A DNA stretch of 64,000 bases from Phytohabitans kaempferiae (GCF_042433955.1 NZ_JBHLUH010000013.1:186001-250000); one strand, 5' to 3'. Shown: positions 24,918 through 36,111, counted from the stretch's first letter. The notes: a model not told the origin generated them from the sequence alone. Numbers and translations are program-made.

Positions 24918-25406
24918 TCAGGACGCGAAGAACGCCCTCGGGTCGGCGACCAGCACGCCCGCCTCGGTCAGGCGCTCGATGAGGCCGGAGGGCGAGATGT
25001 CGTACACGATCGCCAGCGCCCGCAGGTCGTCGGCGCGGATGGAGAGTACGCGGCCGTTGTAGTCGCCGCGCTGCTGCTGGATCGCGCGTGCGTACCGGGC
25101 GACGTAGGCGAGTTCCTCGGACACCTCGTCGTACAGCCGCTCCAGGTCGAGCACGATCTTGTTGGTGGGCTCGTGTCGAACGCCACTGCCGTCGGGCAGC
25201 AGCTCCGAGACGGGCACGCGGTAGAAGTCCGCCAGCTCGGCGAGGCGGGACACGGTGACCGCGCGGTCGCCGCGCTCGTACGAGCCGACCACGACGGCCT
25301 TCCAGCGCCCGTTCGACTTCTCCTCCACCCCCTGCAGGGACAGGCCCTGCTGCTGGCGGATGGAGCGCAGGCGGGCGCCCAAGGACTTGGCGTACTCAGA
25401 GGGCAT
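24918..25406 (-). CDS. bldD: Developmental master repressor BldD
   Basis: DNA-binding and c-di-GMP-binding regulator that represses sporulation genes during vegetative growth in actinomycetes. N-terminal XRE HTH (residues 5-65: LGARLRSIRQQQGLSLQGVE, VVVGSYERGDRAVTVSRLA). The C-terminal domain has the c-di-GMP signature RGD (113-115), 8 residues, then RADD (124-127); the Streptomyces form is RGD-X8-RQDD, so Gln is Ala here. 162 residues, normal length. It is divergent from pyrR and has a BldD-box-like sequence in its own promoter. Confidence 0.95.
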   Translation of the reverse strand: MPSEYAKSLGARLRSIRQQQGLSLQGVEEKSNGRWKAVVVGSYERGDRAVTVSRLAELADFYRVPVSELLPDGSGVRHEPTNKIVLDLERLYDEVSEELAYVARYARAIQQQRGDYNGRVLSIRADDLRALAIVYDISPSGLIERLTEAGVLVADPRAFFAS

Positions 25407-25465
25407 TCCGACACTCCCAGTGCTCTGCCCGGGGTTCTCTCCCCAGCTATTCGCTACGGAGCGTG

Positions 25466-25494
25466 ACGGTACGGGGATTGAGACACAGCGTCAA
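25466..25494 (-). promoter_or_regulatory. bldD promoter with overlapping BldD-box-like site
   Basis: On the minus strand -35 TTGACG (25494-25489), a 17-nt spacer and -10 TACCGT (25471-25466) form a good promoter about 60 nt from the bldD ATG. The 15-mer TTGACGCTGTGTCTC (25494-25480) matches the published BldD consensus NTNACNCWGNGTNAN except for one position (T for the last A). It covers the -35 box, as expected for autorepression, which is known in Streptomyces. Confidence 0.65.
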
Positions 25495-25670
25495 GTGCCT
25501 CTGAACGCCCCTCCGTCCGCTTGAGGTAAGCTTGTCCGCTTTTTCGCTGGTTCTGAATCGCAGGTCAGTACTGCCTTCAAGGTCCTTGCAAGGTCCACTG
25601 GTAACGTTGCGTGCGGCCACCGGCCGGCCCGCACGCCGCGGGTCGCGCTGGATATCGACACCCTTTAAGA

Positions 25671-25695
25671 CCCGTCCCGTGAGGCGGGGAAGGAG
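25671..25695 (+). promoter_or_regulatory. PyrR-binding RNA hairpin next to the pyrR ribosome binding site
   Basis: CCCGTC (25671-25676) pairs with GGCGGG (25683-25688) with one G-U pair, leaving the loop CCGTGA. The sequence TCCCGTGAGG matches the PyrR binding-loop consensus UCCNGNGAGG. The ribosome binding site GGAAGGAG (25688-25695) follows directly, so PyrR with UMP bound would block translation initiation, as described for mycobacterial pyrR leaders. The remaining 260 bases of the gap (25407-25665) hold the divergent promoters. Confidence 0.75.
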
Positions 25696-25704
25696 TGACC
25701 GCCA

Positions 25705-26265
25705 GTGGCGTTACCGCAGGCTGCCCTCGCGAAGTCCATCCTCAGTGCCGACGACGTGAAGCGGATCGTCGACCGCATCGCCCACCAGATCCTGGAGAAG
25801 ACCCAGGGGGCGGCGGACACCGTTCTCTTCGGCATTCCGACGCGGGGCGTGCCGCTGGCCCGCCGGCTCGCCGACCGCATTCACACCTTCGAGGGCATCG
25901 ACGTACCCGTTGGTGTGTTGGACATCACGCTCTACCGCGACGATCTCCGAAGCCAGGCGACCCGCGCGATCGGGCCCACCGAGGTGCCACCATCCGGTGT
26001 GGACGGTCGGCGCGTGGTCCTCGTCGACGACGTGCTCTTCTCCGGCCGCACGGTCCGGGCCGCGCTCGACGCGCTCAGCGACATCGGCCGCCCCCGCTCG
26101 GTGCAGCTCGCGGTCCTCGTCGACCGCGGCCACCGCGAGCTGCCGATCCGCGCCGACTACGTCGGTAAGAACATCCCCACGGCGCTCAGCGAGAGCGTCA
26201 AGGTCACGCTCGACGAAATCGACGGCGCTGACGAGGTCAAGCTCTACGGGGGTACCGCCCTGTGA
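25705..26265 (+). CDS. pyrR: Bifunctional pyr operon regulator / uracil phosphoribosyltransferase
   Basis: RNA-binding repressor of the pyr operon with residual UPRT activity. The PRPP-binding motif is VVLVDDVLFSGRTVRAALDAL; upstream FGIPTRGVPLARRLADRI and the basic RNA-binding region (YRDDLR) are present; C-terminal YVGKNIPTALSESVKV is typical. 186 residues. GTG 25705 has a GGAAGGAG site 9 nt upstream that abuts the PyrR hairpin. Its stop overlaps the first start codon of a repeat array that leads to pyrB. Confidence 0.96.
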   Translation: MALPQAALAKSILSADDVKRIVDRIAHQILEKTQGAADTVLFGIPTRGVPLARRLADRIHTFEGIDVPVGVLDITLYRDDLRSQATRAIGPTEVPPSGVDGRRVVLVDDVLFSGRTVRAALDALSDIGRPRSVQLAVLVDRGHRELPIRADYVGKNIPTALSESVKVTLDEIDGADEVKLYGGTAL

Positions 26266-26510
26266 GCGCGAGGAGTGAGGGAGCGCTAGCGACCGAGCCC
26301 CGCAGTCGCGAACGAAAGGTAGGCGCTGTGAGCGTGAGGAGTGAGCTTCGACGGCCCGGAGCGCGCGACGTTAGGCCCGCCCGCGAGCCCCGCAGTCGCG
26401 AACGAAAGGTAGGCGCTGTGAGCGCGAGGAGTGAGCTTCGACGGCCCGGAGCGCGCGACGTTAGGCCCGCCCGCGAGCCCCGCAGTCGCGAACGAAAGGT
26501 AGGCACATGA
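26262..26510 (+). CDS. Bridging micro-ORF made of a 90-bp repeat array between pyrR and pyrB (82 codons)
   Basis: GTG 26262 overlaps the pyrR stop and the TGA at 26508 overlaps the pyrB ATG. Inside, a 66-bp short unit (26262-26327), a 90-bp unit (26328-26417) and an 89-bp unit (26418-26506) are all in one frame, coding for SELRRPGARDVRPAREPRS and RERKVGA repeated. Each unit starts with GTGAGCG and ends with AACGAAAGGTAGGC, so each carries its own ribosome binding site and start codon. A related single unit lies before carA. Peptide function unknown. Confidence 0.45.
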   Translation: MSARSEGALATEPRSRERKVGAVSVRSELRRPGARDVRPAREPRSRERKVGAVSARSELRRPGARDVRPAREPRSRERKVGT

Positions 26511-27409
26511 AGCACCTGCTCTCCGCGGCGGACCTGGACGCGGCCACCGCGACGCTGGTCCTCGACACGGCGGCCGAGATGGCCACGCTCGCCGGCCGTG
26601 AGGTGAAGAAGCTGCCGACGCTGCGCGGGCGTACGGTCGTCAACCTCTTCTACGAAGACTCGACGCGCACGCGTATCTCGTTCGAGGCGGCCGCCAAGCG
26701 ACTCTCCGCCGACGTCATCAACTTCTCCGTCAAGGGTTCGAGCGTCTCCAAGGGGGAGAGCCTCAAGGACACCGCGCTCACCCTCCAGGCGATGGGCGCC
26801 GACGCGGTGGTGATCCGCCACCCCGCCTCGGGCGCGCCGCACCGGCTCGCGACCTGGGTCGACGGCTCGGTGGTGAACGCCGGCGACGGTACGCACGAGC
26901 ATCCGACGCAGGCGCTGCTCGACGCGTACACGATGCGCGCCCGCCTCGGCCGCCTCGCGGGTCTGAGCGTCGCGGTCGTGGGCGACGTGCTGCACAGCCG
27001 GGTCGCCCGCTCCAACGTGCACCTGCTCGCCACGCTCGGCGCCAAGGTCACGCTGGTCGGCCCGCCCACGCTGATCCCGACCGACCTGCGCACCGAGGTC
27101 TCGTACGACCTGGACGCCGTCCTGCCCGACGCCGACGTGGTGATGATGCTGCGGGTCCAGCGGGAGCGGATGGCGGCCTCCTACTTCCCGAGCGCCCGCG
27201 AGTACGCCCGCCGCTACGGGCTGGACGGGCCGCGCATGCGCCGGCTGCCCGACCACGCGATCGTCATGCACCCCGGCCCGATGAACCGGGGCATGGAGAT
27301 CGCGCCCGAGGTGGCCGACTCGGCCCGATCCACCATCGTCGAACAGGTCGCCAACGGGGTCTCCGTGCGGATGGCCGTCCTCTACCTGCTGCTCGGAGGC
27401 AAGTCGTGA
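26507..27409 (+). CDS. pyrB: Aspartate carbamoyltransferase, catalytic chain
   Basis: Joins carbamoyl phosphate and aspartate, second step of UMP synthesis. Carbamoyl-phosphate loop FYEDSTRTRISFE, SVSKGESLKDT, and HEHPTQALLDAYT are intact; C-terminal VMHPGPMNRGMEI binds aspartate. 300 residues. AAGGTAGG from the upstream repeat is the ribosome binding site. No pyrI is present, as usual in actinobacteria. Overlaps pyrC by 4 bases (GTGA). Confidence 0.97.
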   Translation: MKHLLSAADLDAATATLVLDTAAEMATLAGREVKKLPTLRGRTVVNLFYEDSTRTRISFEAAAKRLSADVINFSVKGSSVSKGESLKDTALTLQAMGADAVVIRHPASGAPHRLATWVDGSVVNAGDGTHEHPTQALLDAYTMRARLGRLAGLSVAVVGDVLHSRVARSNVHLLATLGAKVTLVGPPTLIPTDLRTEVSYDLDAVLPDADVVMMLRVQRERMAASYFPSAREYARRYGLDGPRMRRLPDHAIVMHPGPMNRGMEIAPEVADSARSTIVEQVANGVSVRMAVLYLLLGGKS

Positions 27410-28785
27410 ACGCACCCCGCAGTCAATATCTGATCAAAGGCGTTTCGGTCCTGGGCCGGGGAAAGACCGACCTGCTGATCCGGGACGGCGTGATCGCCGA
27501 GGGCAGCGCCAAGGACGCCCACGTCATCGACGCGGACGGCCTGGTCGCGCTCCCCGGTCTGGTCGACCTGCACACACACCTGAGGGAACCGGGGCGCGAG
27601 GACGCCGAGACGGTGGAGACCGGCTCGCGGGCGGCGGCCCTCGGCGGGTACACGGCGGTGTGCGCGATGGCCAACACCTCGCCGGTCGCCGACACCGCGG
27701 GCGTGGTGGAGCAGGTCTACCGGCTGGGGCGCGAGGCGGGGCTGGTCGACGTACAGCCGATCGGCGCGGTCACCGTCGGGCTGGCCGGCGAGCGGCTGGC
27801 CGAGCTGGGCGCGATGGCCACCTCCGCGGCGCAGGTGCGGGTCTTCTCCGACGACGGCCACTGCGTCGCCGACCCCCGGCTGATGCGGCGGGCGCTGGAG
27901 TACGTGAAGGCGTTCGACGGCGTGATCGCCCAGCACGCCGAGGAGCCCCGGCTGACCGAGGGCGCGCAGATGCACGAGGGCGAGGTGGCCACGCGGCTGG
28001 GGCTCACCGGCTGGCCGGCGGTCGCCGAGGAGGCGATCATCGCGCGGGACGTGCTGCTCGCCGAGCACGTCGGCAGCCGCCTGCACGTCTGCCACGTCTC
28101 CACCGCGGGCAGCGTCGACGTGCTGCGCCACGCGAAGGCGCGGGGAGTGAAGGTGACCGCCGAGGTGACCCCGCACCACCTGCTGCTCACCGACGAGCGG
28201 GCGACCAGCTACGACCCGGTCTTCAAGGTGAACCCGCCGCTGCGTACCGCCGCCGACGTCGAGGCGCTCCGGAAGGCGCTGCGCGAGGGTGTGATCGACA
28301 TCGTCGCCACCGACCACGCGCCGCACGCGGTGGAGGACAAGGAGTGCGAGTGGGCGTACGCCCGGCCGGGCATGCTCGGGCTGGAGACGGCGCTCTCGAT
28401 CGTGCTCGACGTCCTCGGCCTCGGGGCCGGTAACGTCCCGGCCGAGGAGCGCAGCGACGAGGCGGGACGGCGCCGGCATCCGGGGCCGCGCGCGAGCGGA
28501 GCGAGCGCCAGCGGGTACAGCGACGACTGGGACCTGATCGCCGAGCGGATGTCCCGCGCGCCGGCCCGCATCGCCGGGCTGGCCGAGCACGGCCACGACC
28601 CCGCCCCGGGGGCGCCGGCCACGCTCACGCTCGTCGACCCGGCCGCCCGCCGCGTGGTCGACCCGTCCGACTCGGCCAGCCGCAGCCGCAACACGCCGTA
28701 CGCGGGCATGACGCTCCCCGGCCGGGTCGTGGCGACGTTCCTGCGCGGCGAGGCGACGGTACTCGACGGAAAGGCTGTGAAGTGA
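27406..28785 (+). CDS. pyrC: Dihydroorotase with an in-frame insertion
   Basis: Zinc amidohydrolase closing carbamoyl aspartate to dihydroorotate. DLHTHLREPG holds the first metal His pair, CHVSTAGSVD and the TDHAPH loop the rest; C-terminal SRSRNTPYAGMTLPGRV fits class I enzymes. At 459 residues it is longer than usual: about 27 residues rich in Ala, Gly, Ser, Arg (AEERSDEAGRRRHPGPRASG) are inserted at about 346-373, after LGLETALSIVLDVLGLG. Their DNA resembles the intercistronic repeats of this window. The insertion lies on the surface side of the barrel in related structures, so activity may be kept. Confidence 0.94.
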   Translation: MNAPRSQYLIKGVSVLGRGKTDLLIRDGVIAEGSAKDAHVIDADGLVALPGLVDLHTHLREPGREDAETVETGSRAAALGGYTAVCAMANTSPVADTAGVVEQVYRLGREAGLVDVQPIGAVTVGLAGERLAELGAMATSAAQVRVFSDDGHCVADPRLMRRALEYVKAFDGVIAQHAEEPRLTEGAQMHEGEVATRLGLTGWPAVAEEAIIARDVLLAEHVGSRLHVCHVSTAGSVDVLRHAKARGVKVTAEVTPHHLLLTDERATSYDPVFKVNPPLRTAADVEALRKALREGVIDIVATDHAPHAVEDKECEWAYARPGMLGLETALSIVLDVLGLGAGNVPAEERSDEAGRRRHPGPRASGASASGYSDDWDLIAERMSRAPARIAGLAEHGHDPAPGAPATLTLVDPAARRVVDPSDSASRSRNTPYAGMTLPGRVVATFLRGEATVLDGKAVK

Positions 28786-28874
28786 TCCGAGCGAGGAACG
28801 AGCTTCGACGGCCTGGGCGCCATCGCGGACCCACACCCGCGAGTCCCGCAGTCCGGATCGGAGGTAGGCAATGA
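28782..28874 (+). CDS. Bridging micro-ORF between pyrC and carA (30 codons, 90-bp family)
   Basis: GTG 28782 overlaps the pyrC stop (GTGA) and the TGA at 28872 overlaps the carA ATG (ATGA). The peptide contains NELRRPGRHRGP and SPAVRIGG, related to the units before pyrB (SELRRPGARD). The nucleotide core GAGCTTCGACGGCC and the end GGTAGGCA are shared. Measured from its GTG to the downstream ATG it is 89 bp, the same as the last unit before pyrB. Confidence 0.45.
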   Translation: MIRARNELRRPGRHRGPTPASPAVRIGGRQ

Positions 28875-29972
28875 CCCGCAAGGCCGCGATCCTGGTGCTC
28901 GAAGACGGGCGCACGTTCCACGGCGAGGCGTACGGCGCGGAGGGGGAGACCTTCGGCGAGGCGGTCTTCAACACCGGCATGACCGGATACCAGGAGACGC
29001 TGACCGACCCGTCGTACCACCGCCAGGTCGTCGTGCAGACCGCCCCGCACATCGGCAACACCGGCGTCAACGGCGAGGACGACGAGTCGGGGCGGATCTG
29101 GGTCGCCGGGTACGTGGTGCGCGACCCGGCCCGGGTCGGCTCAAACTGGCGCGCCACCGGCGGGCTGGAGGAGCGGCTCGCCGCCGAGGGCGTGGTGGGC
29201 ATCAGCGGCATCGACACGCGCGCGCTCACCCGGCACCTGCGCGAGCGGGGCGCGATGCGGGTCGGTGTGTCCAGTGTGGAGACCGACCCGGCCGCGCTGC
29301 GCGAGCGCGTGCTCGCCTCGCCCGAGATGGTGGGCGCCGACCTCTCCGCCGAGGTGACCACGCCCGAGGCGTACACCGTGAAGGCCGAGGGCGAGCACCG
29401 GTACACGGTGGCCGCGCTGGACCTGGGCATCAAGCGCAACGTGCCGCGGCGGCTGGCCGCCCGCGGCGTCACGACGCACGTGCTGCCGGCGTCGTCCACG
29501 GTTGACGACGTGCTCGGGCTCGGCGCGGACGCGGTCTTCTTCTCGCCCGGTCCGGGCGACCCGGCGACCGCCGATCGTCCGGTGGAGTTGGCCCGCGAGG
29601 TGATGCGGCGGCGCGTGCCCCTCTTCGGCATCTGCTTCGGCAGCCAGATCCTCGGGCGGGCGCTCGGCTTCGGCACCTACAAGCTGCGGTACGGCCACCG
29701 CGGCATCAACCAGCCGGTGCTCGACCGCACCACCGGCAAGGTCGAGGTGACCTCGCACAACCACGGTTTCGCCGTCGACGCACCACGCGAGACCACGGTC
29801 GACACCGAGTTCGGGAGGGTCGAGGTCTCCCACGTGTGCCTCAACGACAACGTGGTCGAAGGGCTGCGGGCGCTGGACGTGCCCGCGTTCACCGTCCAGT
29901 ACCATCCCGAGGCGGCCGCGGGTCCACACGACGCGGACTACCTCTTCGATCGATTCGTGGAGTTGGTGGACC

Positions 29973-29980
<8 letters not shown>
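28871..29980 (+). CDS. carA: Carbamoyl-phosphate synthase small (glutaminase) subunit
   Basis: Class I glutamine amidotransferase supplying ammonia to CarB. N-terminal domain has VFNTGMTGYQETLTDPSY; the triad cysteine is in FGICFGSQILGRALG (about Cys255), and the catalytic His/Glu in VQYHPEAAAGPHD. 369 residues. GGAGGTAGG in the preceding repeat is the ribosome binding site. Overlaps carB by 8 bases. Confidence 0.97.
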
Positions 29981-33361
<3,381 letters not shown>

Positions 33362-33365
<4 letters not shown>

Positions 33366-33490
33366 GCGAGCGAGTTGGCGCGGCGGCGTCTGGACGGAGT
33401 CGCCCCGCCGACGGAGTCGGGGTTTCGGGGCGGCGGAGGAAGACGTCGCCTTTGGCGCCGCACGAGCGAGCGAACCAGGAGACACCGTGA
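33362..33490 (+). CDS. Bridging micro-ORF copy 1 between carB and pyrD (42 codons, 125-bp family)
   Basis: GTG 33362 overlaps the carB stop (GTGA); the TGA at 33488 overlaps the GTG of the second copy. Peptide begins VSERVGAAASGRSRPADG and ends APHERANQETP. The 125-bp unit ends with CAGGAGACACC, a ribosome binding site for the next start. The unit can fold: 16-20 with 94-98, 21-29 with 81-89, 42-46 with 51-55 (unit numbering). No known domain. Confidence 0.45.
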
Positions 33491-33615
33491 GCGAGCGAGT
33501 TGGCGCGGCGGCGTCTGGACGGAGTTGCCCCGCCGACGGAGTCGGGGTTTCGGGGCGGCGGAGGAAGACGTCGCCTTTGGCGCCGCACGAGCGAGCGAAC
33601 CAGGAGACACAGTGA
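33487..33615 (+). CDS. Bridging micro-ORF copy 2 before pyrD (42 codons, 125-bp family)
   Basis: Direct tandem duplicate of the preceding unit, 123 of 125 bases identical (R to C at one codon, last base changed). GTG 33487 overlaps the stop of copy 1 and the TGA at 33613 overlaps the pyrD GTG (GTGA). Because 125 is not a multiple of 3, each copy terminates and re-initiates rather than fusing. Thus carB, two micro-ORFs and pyrD form a chain of 4-base overlaps. Confidence 0.45.
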   Translation: MSERVGAAASGRSCPADGVGVSGRRRKTSPLAPHERANQETQ

Positions 33616-34655
33616 GTTACGCGCTGGCCCGGTCGGCGCTGTTCCGGATCGGCGGCGGTGACGCGGAGGCGGCGCACGAGTGGACGCTGCGCCGCCTTTC
33701 CCGCCTCTCGCCGCTCGCGCTGGCGGGCCTGCGCCGCCGGTACGCGGTCGCCGCCCCGGTGCGCGTCTTCGGCGTCGACTTCCCCAACCCGGTGGGGCTC
33801 GCCGCGGGCATGGACAAGAACGGCGTGGCGCTGCCCGCGTGGCCCGCGCTCGGCTTCGGCTTCGTCGAGGCCGGGACGGTCACCGCGTACGGGCAGCCGG
33901 GCAACCCCCGCCCCCGGCTCTTCCGCCTCCGACAGAGCGAGGCGATCGTCAACCGGATGGGCTTCAACAACGAGGGCGCGGCGGCACTCGCCTCCCGCCT
34001 GGCCGAGCTGGGCCCGCTGCCGGTGCCGCTGGGCATCTCGCTGGGCAAGTCGAAGGCGACCCCGCTGGAGCAGGCGGTGGAGGACTACCGCGCCTCGTAC
34101 GACCTGCTGCGTGACCACGCCTCGTACATCGCGGTCAACGTCTCCTCGCCCAACACGCCCGGCCTGCGCGCGCTCCAGGACCGGGCCCACCTGGACGCGA
34201 TCCTGGAGGCGCTGACCGGTGGCCCGCCGGTACTCGTCAAGATCGCCCCCGACCTCACCGAGAGTGCGATCGGCGAGGTGCTCGAGGTCTGCGCCGCCCG
34301 GGGCGCGGCCGGCCTGATCGCCACCAACACGACCCTCTCCCGCGCCGGCGTGGCGGAGCCGGAGGCCGCGCTGGCCGAGTCCGAGGCGGGCGGTCTGTCC
34401 GGGCGCCCGCTGACCGCGCGGGCCCGCGAGGTGGTCGCATTCGTATACCGGGAGACAGGCGGCGCCCTCCCGATCATCGGCGTGGGCGGCATCGTCGACC
34501 CCGACGACGCCACGCGGCTGTTCGACGCCGGCGCCAGCCTGGTCCAGCTCTACACGGGCTTCATCTACCGCGGCCCGGCCCTGGTGCGTGCCATCGCCCG
34601 TGCGGCCCGGACCTCCAGCGCCGCACCGGACCACCCCCTCAAGGCCCGCCCGTGA
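33612..34655 (+). CDS. pyrD: Dihydroorotate dehydrogenase, quinone-dependent (class 2)
   Basis: FMN enzyme oxidising dihydroorotate to orotate, membrane-associated through its N-terminal helices (residues 1-45), which mark class 2. Signatures FPNPVGLAAGMDKNG, NRMGFNNEGA, YIAVNVSSPNTPGLR with the catalytic Ser, and GVGGIVDPDDATRLFDAGAS for FMN phosphate are present. 347 residues from GTG 33612, with CAGGAGA upstream provided by the repeat unit. Confidence 0.96.
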   Translation: MSYALARSALFRIGGGDAEAAHEWTLRRLSRLSPLALAGLRRRYAVAAPVRVFGVDFPNPVGLAAGMDKNGVALPAWPALGFGFVEAGTVTAYGQPGNPRPRLFRLRQSEAIVNRMGFNNEGAAALASRLAELGPLPVPLGISLGKSKATPLEQAVEDYRASYDLLRDHASYIAVNVSSPNTPGLRALQDRAHLDAILEALTGGPPVLVKIAPDLTESAIGEVLEVCAARGAAGLIATNTTLSRAGVAEPEAALAESEAGGLSGRPLTARAREVVAFVYRETGGALPIIGVGGIVDPDDATRLFDAGASLVQLYTGFIYRGPALVRAIARAARTSSAAPDHPLKARP

Positions 34656-34768
34656 CCCCCGGCCGTCGCCCTCATCCCGGCGGCGGCCGTTCCTCGTTCA
34701 TGTACGCGGGCCGCGCGTACCGGCGGAGCATGAGTGGATGGCGGCCAGTGGGGAGGGCGTCGAGGTGA
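34652..34768 (+). CDS. Bridging micro-ORF between pyrD and bioA (38 codons)
   Basis: GTG 34652 overlaps the pyrD stop (GTGA); the frame stays open to a TGA at 34766 that overlaps the GTG of bioA (34765). Peptide: VTPGRRPHPGGGRSS then MYAGRAYRRS. No sequence relation to the two repeat families, only the same layout. It depends on GTG 34765 being the bioA start. Confidence 0.3.
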   Translation: MTPGRRPHPGGGRSSFMYAGRAYRRSMSGWRPVGRASR

Positions 34769-36045
34769 GGCCGGACGAGATCGTGGCGCTCGATCGAGCG
34801 CATGTGTGGCATCCGTACGGGCCGATGCCGGGCACCGCCGAGCCGTACGTCGTGGAGAGCGCCGACGGTGTGCGGCTGCGCCTGGCGGACGGGCGGGAGC
34901 TGGTCGACGGGATGTCGTCGTGGTGGGCGGCGATCCACGGGTACCGCCATCCGGTGCTGGACGCGGCCGTGGTCGGGCAGCTCGGGCGGATGAGCCACGT
35001 GATGTTCGGCGGGCTGACGCACGAGCCGGCGGTGGCGCTCGCCCGCACGCTCGTCGACATCACGCCGGACGGGCTGGAGCACGTCTTCCTCTGCGACTCG
35101 GGCTCGGTGAGCGTCGAGGTGGCGGTGAAGATGGCGTTGCAGTACCAGCGCTCGCGCGGCCGCCCGCACAAGCACCGGCTCGCCACCTGGCGCGGCGGCT
35201 ATCACGGCGACACGTTCCATCCGATGAGCGTGTGCGACCCGGTCGGCGGCATGCACCAGCTCTGGACCGACGTGCTGCCCCGCCAGGTCTTCGCGCCCGC
35301 GCCGCCGGACGGCTTCGACGCGCCGCCCGACGAGGGGTACCTCCAGGTGCTCAAGGCGGAGCTGGAGGCGCACGCCGGCAGCCTCGCGGCGGTGATCGTC
35401 GAGCCGGTGGTGCAGGGGGCCGGCGGGATGCGCTTCCACAGCCCGGCGTACGTGCGGGCGCTGCGCGACCTGACCCGGGAGTACGACGTCCTGCTGATCC
35501 TGGACGAGATCGCGACCGGCTTCGGGCGTACCGGTGCGTTCTTCGCAGCCGACCACGCCGGCGTGACCCCGGACATCATGTGCGTGGGCAAGGCGCTGAC
35601 CGGGGGATACCTGAGCCTGGCCGCGGCGCTTTGCACGGCGGAGGTGGCCGCCGGGATCTCCCGGGGCGCGGTGCCGGTGCTGGCGCACGGGCCGACGTTC
35701 ATGGGCAACCCCCTCGCCTGCGCCGTCGCCAACGCCTCCATCGGCCTCCTGCGCGACGGTGACTGGGCGGGGGAGGTCTCCAGGATCGAGAGCGCGCTCC
35801 GAGCCGGCCTCGCGCCTCTGGAGAGGGCTCCGGGCGTGCTGGACGTGCGGGTCCTCGGTGCCATCGGCGTGGTCCAGCTGGACCGGCCGGTGGAGATGGC
35901 GGCGGCGACGGCCGCGGCGGTGGCGGCGGGGGTGTGGCTGCGCCCGTTCCGCGACCTGATCTACACGATGCCGCCGTACGTGGCGGACGACCTCGATGTC
36001 GCGCGGATCACACGGGCGATCGCCGCCGCCGCGCGCGCGGCCTGA
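34765..36045 (+). CDS. bioA: Adenosylmethionine-8-amino-7-oxononanoate aminotransferase
   Basis: PLP-dependent enzyme making 7,8-diaminopelargonate for biotin, with SAM as amino donor. VRPDEIVALDRAHVWHPYGPM gives the family N-terminus; SSWWAAIHGYRHP, the PLP region FLCDSGSVSVEVAVKMALQY, WRGGYHGDTF, LLILDEIATGFGRTG and the PLP lysine in VGKALTGGYL are present. GTG 34765 is preferred (GGGGAGGG upstream, coupling overlap); ATG 34738 would add 9 residues. 426 residues. It lies between pyrD and pyrF with no other biotin gene in the window. Confidence 0.93.
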   Translation: MRPDEIVALDRAHVWHPYGPMPGTAEPYVVESADGVRLRLADGRELVDGMSSWWAAIHGYRHPVLDAAVVGQLGRMSHVMFGGLTHEPAVALARTLVDITPDGLEHVFLCDSGSVSVEVAVKMALQYQRSRGRPHKHRLATWRGGYHGDTFHPMSVCDPVGGMHQLWTDVLPRQVFAPAPPDGFDAPPDEGYLQVLKAELEAHAGSLAAVIVEPVVQGAGGMRFHSPAYVRALRDLTREYDVLLILDEIATGFGRTGAFFAADHAGVTPDIMCVGKALTGGYLSLAAALCTAEVAAGISRGAVPVLAHGPTFMGNPLACAVANASIGLLRDGDWAGEVSRIESALRAGLAPLERAPGVLDVRVLGAIGVVQLDRPVEMAAATAAAVAAGVWLRPFRDLIYTMPPYVADDLDVARITRAIAAAARAA

Positions 36046-36111
36046 CCGATCCGAGCCGCCCGTCGGGGGTGGCCAATCAAGATCAAAAGCACGAGCGGGA
36101 GGTACGAGCTG

